A stretch of DNA of 11,400 nt, taken from positions 1 to 11,400 of the forward strand of contig JAICJK010000037.1 in NCBI GenBank assembly GCA_025928415.1, given 5' to 3'. The notes under the pieces were generated by a model. That model ran no database searches, was not told where the DNA came from, and saw only the letters and a list, made by a program, of their open reading frames with translations. The first letter of the stretch is position 1, and every line of letters starts with the position of its first letter. Shown piece by piece: positions 6,515 through 11,400 of this stretch. This stretch comes from Solirubrobacteraceae bacterium (GTDB lineage: Bacteria > Actinomycetota > Thermoleophilia > Solirubrobacterales > Solirubrobacteraceae). A program made the position numbers and the translations under genes.

Positions 6515-8676
6515 TTCCAGCCCGCCATGTAGCACGGGTGGCCGTCGCAGACGGCCGGCAGGAACCCGTCCGGCTGCAGCCACTGGCCGATCGCGGCCTC
6601 GCCCTCGGGCGACTGGGCCCAGTCGGGGCCGTGCGGGTCGACGCCGAGGGTGTTGGGGTTGTTGTCGAGCGGCGGTGGGGGCGTGCCCGCCAGCGGGCCC
6701 TCGCACGCCGTGACGCCGTCGTTCGGGCACGGGCGCAGCGGCCCGAGATCCCCGACCACCATCGCCGCCCGGCCGGTGAACGGGAACGCGGCGATCCGCG
6801 GGATGCCCCAGTAGGGCACGGGGCCGGGATAGCGGCCGGGGTCGACCACCGGCTCGCGCAGCCGCGCGCCGATCGTGCGCGCCTCGATCTCGCTGGCCCA
6901 GTTGGTGACCTGATGGTCGCCGAGCGCGACCGTCATGAGGACCGAGTGCACCGGCGTGCCCGGCAGCGGGTCGCGCGTCAAGTGCTGCGCGTAGCCGTCC
7001 GTCTCGCCGTGGTCCCAGAGGTCCTGGATGAACGAGAACAGCAGCATGCGCTCCAGCGGGTCCGGATAGGCGCGGTAGAGGATCTGCGCGAACTCGGGGA
7101 AGTCGCTGCTCCTGGTCAGCAGCAGCGCGTAGTCCATGCCCGCGACGTTCAGGGCCGCCCGGGTGAAGTCGGGCTCGATCGCGGTCAGCGCGCCGCCGAA
7201 GATCGCGCCCTGGCTGCCACCGTCATAGAAGAGCTGCGAGGTGTCGATCACGCACTTCCCGCCGACCCGGAAGACGGCGCTCGAGCAGAACCCGCCCGGG
7301 TTGATCAGGTCACGGCCGAGGTAGACGAAGTCGATCAGGCCCTGCTGGAGCCGATCCGGCAACGACGGGAACGCCGAGAGGTTCGTCAGCGCGCCCGCTG
7401 CGTTCGGGACGTCCTCCTCGGCCATCCCGATCTCGTCGGTCGCGCACGCCATCAGCCCGGAGTCGGCGAGCGCGTAGAGCGAGCCGCTGTTGACCTGGTC
7501 GGCGCTGCCGAACAGGCCGTGCCCGTTGAGCAGCGGCCGGAACGCCTTCCCGCTCTTCGCCCCGATCGGGATGTTGCACTGGAAGTTCGCGCTGATCACG
7601 TTGCCCGGGACCGGGGTCGGCAGCGTCGCATCGGGGCCCGCGTAGGCAAAGCGCGCGCCCGGCGGGCATCCCGGCTCGTCCAGATAGCAGGGGACCGTCA
7701 CGTGGCCCTCGACGTGCGCGTACACGCGGGGATCCAGCGTGCTGCTCGTGGTGCAGCCGGCGGGCGCCGGGCCGGCCGCCACGCTGCAGCTGTCGATCGT
7801 GAAGCTCGGCGCCCTGCCCTGGACGACGCCGTCGCCGGGCGTGGCGTCGCCGAGCTTGGCGAGCGCGTCGTCGCGCAGGAACAGCGCCGTGCCGGTGAGG
7901 CTCTGCCGGCTGGCGACCGTGAAGTCCCAGGCGAGGTACAGGGACCGCCTGGAGACGCCCGCGCGCTGCAGCTGCGGGAAGACATGCCGGAGGTAGTGGA
8001 GCCGGCGCGCCGAGGGCCTCCCGTGCCCGCCGGCGAGATCCGCGAAGGCCGGCTGGGCGCGCAGGACGTTCCCGCCCGCGTCCTTCAGGTCGCGGAGGGC
8101 GACGATGTAGCGGTGCCCTTCGGCGAGGTTCCGCGCCGGGCGGATGATGAGGGCGGTCCGCGCCGGGGGCGGCGGGTCGCCGTTGAGGTCGACCGAGCGG
8201 TCCAGCTCCGCCCAGACGGGCCAGCGTCGCCCCGTCGTCGCGTCGATGACGACGATCGGCGAGTCGCGATCGAGGCTCCGGGCGATGTCCGTGTTGGTCG
8301 GCGGGTCGGTGTTGGCGAACGCCTGCGGGTTGTCCATCCCGGGGACGTGCGTGACGATCGGCGAGCCGGGGCTGAAGCCGTCCAGCCGGTTCCAGTCCGT
8401 CGGGTCGATCGGCGCGCCGGCCGCATTGCGCGGCGTCGCGGACGGGTCGACGTCGAGGCGAAGCCCCGTCGCGGTCGACGGGTCGGCCCGCGTGAAGAAG
8501 TCGTCCGGCCACGGCAGCAGGCAGAGCGAGGGATCGATCGGATCGCACGGCTGATGGACGGGCGCCGCGCCCGAGCGCGGCGCGTGATGCTCGCCGCCCG
8601 GCCTCGCCTCAGCCGGCACGGCCGCCGCCAACCAGGTGCACGCGACGATCACGAAGCATCCGACCCACTTGCGCAT
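6505..8676 (-). CDS. Secreted lipase/esterase-like alpha/beta hydrolase, paralogue 2
   Basis: This 723-residue exported protein starts at an ATG with GAGGAGG 4 nt upstream. Residues 1-24 form a signal peptide (cleavage near AEA-RP); IVAC at 10-13 resembles a lipobox, but the hydrophobic stretch continues past it, so lipidation is doubtful. The N-terminal region has PWPDDFF (55-61), RLDGFSPGSPIV (97-108) and EGHRYIVALRDLKDAGGN (186-203), like the N-terminal domain of VolA/Pla-1-type lipases. The hydrolase part has HGLFG (386-390), GGSQG with Ser488, GDHQV with Asp587 and DPHG with His682, followed by SPEGEAAIGQWL, the usual helix after a catalytic His. The order and conservation with the gene at 1-2088 support a Ser-Asp-His triad. 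Numerous conserved Cys residues suggest disulfides. It has its own promoter and terminator-like hairpin. Esterase or lipase activity is inferred; the substrate is unknown. Confidence 0.85.
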   Translation of the reverse strand: MRKWVGCFVIVACTWLAAAVPAEARPGGEHHAPRSGAAPVHQPCDPIDPSLCLLPWPDDFFTRADPSTATGLRLDVDPSATPRNAAGAPIDPTDWNRLDGFSPGSPIVTHVPGMDNPQAFANTDPPTNTDIARSLDRDSPIVVIDATTGRRWPVWAELDRSVDLNGDPPPPARTALIIRPARNLAEGHRYIVALRDLKDAGGNVLRAQPAFADLAGGHGRPSARRLHYLRHVFPQLQRAGVSRRSLYLAWDFTVASRQSLTGTALFLRDDALAKLGDATPGDGVVQGRAPSFTIDSCSVAAGPAPAGCTTSSTLDPRVYAHVEGHVTVPCYLDEPGCPPGARFAYAGPDATLPTPVPGNVISANFQCNIPIGAKSGKAFRPLLNGHGLFGSADQVNSGSLYALADSGLMACATDEIGMAEEDVPNAAGALTNLSAFPSLPDRLQQGLIDFVYLGRDLINPGGFCSSAVFRVGGKCVIDTSQLFYDGGSQGAIFGGALTAIEPDFTRAALNVAGMDYALLLTRSSDFPEFAQILYRAYPDPLERMLLFSFIQDLWDHGETDGYAQHLTRDPLPGTPVHSVLMTVALGDHQVTNWASEIEARTIGARLREPVVDPGRYPGPVPYWGIPRIAAFPFTGRAAMVVGDLGPLRPCPNDGVTACEGPLAGTPPPPLDNNPNTLGVDPHGPDWAQSPEGEAAIGQWLQPDGFLPAVCDGHPCYMAGWNGP

Positions 8677-8705
8677 CCGTCCTCCTCTGCCTGGGACGAG
8701 GACCG

Positions 8706-8728
8706 ACGATAGGGCACGATCGCCCGGG

Positions 8729-8734
<6 letters not shown>
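8706..8734 (-). promoter_or_regulatory. Promoter of the paralogue-2 lipase gene
   Basis: On the minus strand TTGTGA (8734-8729) and TATCGT (8711-8706) are separated by 17 bp. A start near 8699 would leave a leader of about 20 nt holding the GAGGAGG ribosome-binding site. The -35 box overlaps the stop codon of the monooxygenase gene. The sequence around the -10 is identical over 11 bases to that before the methyltransferase. Confidence 0.55.
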
Positions 8735-10231
<1,497 letters not shown>

Positions 10232-10285
10232 AGCCGCACTCCCTCCGCATTCGCCGTCCACACCACGCACGTCACGCGCCCGCTC

Positions 10286-10305
10286 CCGTGCGCTCTGGCG
10301 CACGG
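10286..10305 (-). promoter_or_regulatory. Perfect hairpin in the leader of the monooxygenase gene
   Basis: CCGTGCGC-TCTG-GCGCACGG (plus strand) is an 8-bp perfect inverted repeat with a 4-nt loop. It lies 55-74 nt upstream of the GTG start and just downstream of the candidate -10 at 10317-10312, so it would be close to the 5' end of the mRNA. It could be an operator or an mRNA stem; its length and perfect match make a coincidence less likely than for other GC palindromes here. Confidence 0.5.
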
Positions 10306-10311
10306 CCGGCG

Positions 10312-10347
10312 ATTATGCGGCACGCCCCGGGGCTTGAAACAAGCCCC
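10312..10347 (-). promoter_or_regulatory. Probable monooxygenase promoter with overlapping operator-like inverted repeat
   Basis: On the minus strand CATAAT (10317-10312) matches the -10 consensus at five of six positions and is one of the few AT-rich hexamers in the region. The corresponding -35 position is covered by a perfect 8-bp inverted repeat, GGGGCTTG-AAA-CAAGCCCC (10329-10347). The -35 itself is poor (GTTTCA at 17 bp spacing). A 19-bp palindrome over a weak -35 is the usual layout for a TetR- or MarR-type operator, but no such regulator is encoded in the window. Confidence 0.5.
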
Positions 10348-10362
10348 CCTCGGGGGTATACG
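10334..10362 (+). promoter_or_regulatory. Plus-strand promoter-like sequence facing the GST gene
   Basis: TTGAAA (10334-10339) and TATACG (10357-10362) are separated by 17 bp on the plus strand. The spacer contains a second small inverted repeat (CCCCC-CTC-GGGGG, 10345-10356 region) that shares bases with the right arm of the 10329-10347 palindrome. An ATG at 10367 and AAAGGAGGTG at 10373-10382 follow, but no start codon is correctly spaced behind that ribosome-binding-like sequence. A transcript from here would run antisense to the GST gene. Confidence 0.35.
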
Positions 10363-10370
10363 TTGGATGT

Positions 10371-10395
10371 GGAAAGGAGGTGGAACGCCCTTTCC
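10371..10395 (-). terminator. Hairpin downstream of the GST gene
   Basis: GGAAAGG / CCTTTCC form a perfect 7-bp stem with an 11-nt loop, 32 nt past the GST stop codon. A 12-bp perfect palindrome (GCGGGCGCCCGC, 10415-10426) lies between the stop and this hairpin. On the minus strand the loop and 3' arm read CACCTCCTTTC. It is plausibly the end of the GST transcript, although no T-run follows. Confidence 0.4.
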
Positions 10396-10427
10396 GCTGT
10401 CGTTCACTCCTCGAGCGGGCGCCCGCG

Positions 10428-11057
10428 TCAGTGGTGGCGGTCGAAGTCGGCCGGCCAGGGCAGCGGGAACAGGTGCCGGTGGGGGCGCGCGTCCGCGATC
10501 ACCTTGGCGAACGACGGCCGCTGCGCGAGCGCGCGGTAGTACCGCGTGAGCTGCGGGTGCGCGCCCTCGTCCCACGGGTGAATCGCCAGGGCGTAGAACA
10601 GCCCCGGCGCGGCGGCGCAGTCGGCGATCGTGAACGTGTCGCCGGCGAGGAGCTCGTGCACCGCCAGTTGCGCCTCCAGCATGCCGTAGGCCATGTCGAG
10701 CCGGCCCCGCGCCTGAGCGACCGCGCGCTCGTCGAAGCGCCGCTCGATCGTGTCGAAGACGATCGCCTGGACGGCGTCGGAGACGTACTGGTCGCAGAGC
10801 CGGTCCCACAGGCGGGCCTCCAGCGACGGCACCAGCCGCGCGCCGGCGACGTGCTCGATGATGATGGACGTCTCGCCGATCACCTGGTCGCCGTCGCGCA
10901 GCACCGGGATCGACGCCGGGGGCCACAGCTTCGCCAGCTCGGCGCGGTCGAAGTCGCGCTGCTCCTCGAGGACGTCGTAGGCGACGCCCTGCTCGTTGAG
11001 CGCGACCAGGACCTTCTGGCAGTAGAGCGCGAAGGGATGCTCGTAGAGGGTGAGCAT
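10428..11057 (-). CDS. Glutathione S-transferase family protein
   Basis: This 209-residue soluble protein has an N-terminal thioredoxin-like domain at 1-72: LYEHPFALYCQKVLVAL (4-20) with Cys13 at the position often held by Ser or Cys, the cis-proline loop IPVL (Pro51) and the GSH gamma-glutamyl-binding turn GETS (61-64). The all-helical C-terminal domain follows, with the hydrophobic-core N-capping box FTIAD (142-146). Such proteins conjugate thiols to electrophiles or act as isomerases. Many actinomycetes lack glutathione, so the real thiol may differ. The ATG at 11057 has GAGGG 7 nt upstream, inside a 12-codon frame that ends 3 nt before it, so translation may be coupled. A TGTCGA/CGAC promoter-like element 82 nt upstream suggests control by the ECF42-type sigma factor of this window. 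Confidence 0.9.
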   Translation of the reverse strand: MLTLYEHPFALYCQKVLVALNEQGVAYDVLEEQRDFDRAELAKLWPPASIPVLRDGDQVIGETSIIIEHVAGARLVPSLEARLWDRLCDQYVSDAVQAIVFDTIERRFDERAVAQARGRLDMAYGMLEAQLAVHELLAGDTFTIADCAAAPGLFYALAIHPWDEGAHPQLTRYYRALAQRPSFAKVIADARPHRHLFPLPWPADFDRHH

Positions 11058-11060
11058 CGG

Positions 11061-11099
11061 TCAGCCCTCGTTCTGATGGATCGGCAGCATGTGGCGCAT
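11061..11099 (-). pseudogene. 12-codon YCII/DGPF-like N-terminal remnant or leader peptide upstream of the GST gene
   Basis: An ATG at 11099 with GAGGAG 7 nt upstream opens MRHMLPIHQNEG followed by TGA. The start aligns with MKYMLLIHQ of the DGPF protein at 4318-4677, and starts of the type M-R/K-Y-M-L-L-I-x-Q-N-E are typical of YCII/DGPF proteins. The nucleotides agree at 19 of 20 positions (11073-11092 against 4651-4670). The remaining ~105 residues and the DGPF motif are absent, because the GST gene begins 3 nt after the stop. I read it as the stub of a deleted DGPF gene; it may still act as a translated leader that couples to the GST start. Confidence 0.7.
11073..11092 (-). repeat. Copy B of the 20-bp DGPF gene-start repeat
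   Basis: This segment differs from 4651-4670 by one base in 20 and lies in the same orientation at the same place in its reading frame. Together with the matching ribosome-binding region and promoter boxes it marks a duplicated or formerly homologous gene start about 6.4 kb from copy A. Confidence 0.75.
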
Positions 11100-11138
11100 C
11101 GGGACGCTCCTCGTGATGGGGCTTGCGGTCACCCTACG

Positions 11139-11165
11139 GTCGGAGCTGCCGGCGGGTTCTCGACA
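11139..11165 (-). promoter_or_regulatory. Second candidate ECF42 promoter, upstream of the GST gene
   Basis: On the minus strand TGTCGA (11165-11160) and CGAC (11142-11139) are separated by 17 bp, the same spacing as at 4710-4736, and both boxes fit the TGTCGA / CGA/TC motif I recall for ECF42 sigma factors. The element is in the 81-nt gap between the upstream partial gene and the YCII-like remnant, 39 nt before the remnant's ATG. Further downstream both leaders share GGG-N-GACC and CACGAGGAG, so they look related by descent rather than by chance. Confidence 0.65.
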
Positions 11166-11180
11166 TCGCGGCTCGGCGGT

Positions 11181-11400
11181 TCAGCGGCCGTCAGGCGGCG
11201 CCCCAGGCGCGCGCAGGACCGCCTGGATCAGCCGGGCCCGGCCTTCGGCGAGGTTGCGTAGGAGGTTGGCCGCCTTGGCGGGGAAGTCCTGGACGAACAC
11301 GTGCAGTCCGAGCTGCGGTTGCCCGCCGGCGAAGAACTGCCGCATGCCCTTCTCCGCCGGCTCGGTGAGGTCGTTCCAGTGAGCTTTCGTGAAGCCCGCC
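11181..11400 (-). CDS. Unrecognised protein, C-terminal 72 residues
   Basis: The minus-strand frame ending in TGA at 11183-11181 is open to the window edge and has strongly G/C-ending codons, so it is the real coding frame here. It reads AGFTKAHWNDLTEPAEKGMR, then FFAGGQPQLGLHVFVQDFPA, then KAANLLRNLAEGRARLIQAV, and ends in a short Pro/Gly tail. A charged segment leads to a beta-like LGLHVFVQ strand and two amphipathic helices; there is no membrane segment. The closing helix pattern recalls the C-termini of some oxidoreductases, but I cannot assign a family. It is probably the end of a separate transcription unit, since a promoter-like element follows its stop. Confidence 0.65.
   Translation of the reverse strand, partial: AGFTKAHWNDLTEPAEKGMRQFFAGGQPQLGLHVFVQDFPAKAANLLRNLAEGRARLIQAVLRAPGAPPDGR

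Noticed and set aside
5554..8712. Plus-strand open frame of 1052 codons
   Set aside because: Runs antisense across three well-supported minus-strand genes and their intergenic gaps; low-complexity Arg-rich translation typical of GC-rich shadow frames.
10371..10383. Minus-strand CACCTCCTTTC resembling the 3' tail of 16S rRNA
   Set aside because: Only about 11 bases match and nothing before them resembles rRNA; it is simply the complement of a ribosome-binding-like AAAGGAGGTG within a hairpin.
10367..10549. Small plus-strand frame starting MWKGGGTPFPL after the promoter-like element
   Set aside because: The ribosome-binding-like sequence lies after its ATG, and the rest of the frame is the Arg/Gly-rich antisense of the GST gene.
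10751..10778. TGTCGA-N18-CGTC on the plus strand
   Set aside because: Inside the GST coding sequence, antisense, spacer of 18 and no downstream plus-strand gene.

Overview
The window is very GC-rich bacterial DNA with GTG as well as ATG starts, strong G+C preference at third codon positions and compact, co-directional genes. This points to an actinomycete-type genome. The two secreted lipase-like paralogues and the gene styles would suit a soil lineage such as Solirubrobacterales, but that placement is a guess. All ten supported protein genes lie on the minus strand. Long open frames on the plus strand are antisense shadows produced by the base composition. I see no tRNA, rRNA, insertion sequence, CRISPR array or prophage gene.

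Reading in the direction of transcription (from high to low coordinates): the C-terminal end of an unrecognised protein (11181-11400); a promoter-like element, a 12-codon YCII-like remnant and a glutathione S-transferase (10428-11165); a 196-bp intergenic region dense in inverted repeats; an FAD aromatic-hydroxylase-type monooxygenase (8729-10231); a secreted lipase-like protein (6505-8676); a methyltransferase overlapping an XRE-cupin regulator (5178-6420); a VOC protein (4740-5099); a DGPF/YCII protein overlapping an ECF42-type sigma factor (3131-4677); a GNAT-like protein (2221-3084); and a second secreted lipase-like paralogue that leaves the window at position 1 (1-2088).

The most interesting element is the sigma-factor module. 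The sigma factor has the long C-terminal extension of the ECF42 group and overlaps its DGPF partner gene by 7 nt. Just upstream of the DGPF gene lies TGTCGA, 17 bp, CGTC, which fits the promoter motif I recall for ECF42. The same architecture (TGTCGA, 17 bp, CGAC) recurs about 6.4 kb away, upstream of the glutathione S-transferase. There it precedes a 12-codon frame whose start resembles the N-terminus of the DGPF protein, including a 19/20-bp nucleotide match. I infer that a copy of the sigma-dependent promoter and gene start was duplicated, or that a second DGPF gene was truncated, bringing a detoxification gene under control of the same sigma factor.

The other functional theme is processing of small molecules and lipids: two secreted serine hydrolases, a flavin hydroxylase related to antibiotic- and polyketide-modifying enzymes, a GST, a VOC protein and a GNAT-like protein. 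No biosynthetic core enzyme is present, so a stress, detoxification and nutrient-scavenging neighbourhood is more likely than a natural-product cluster.
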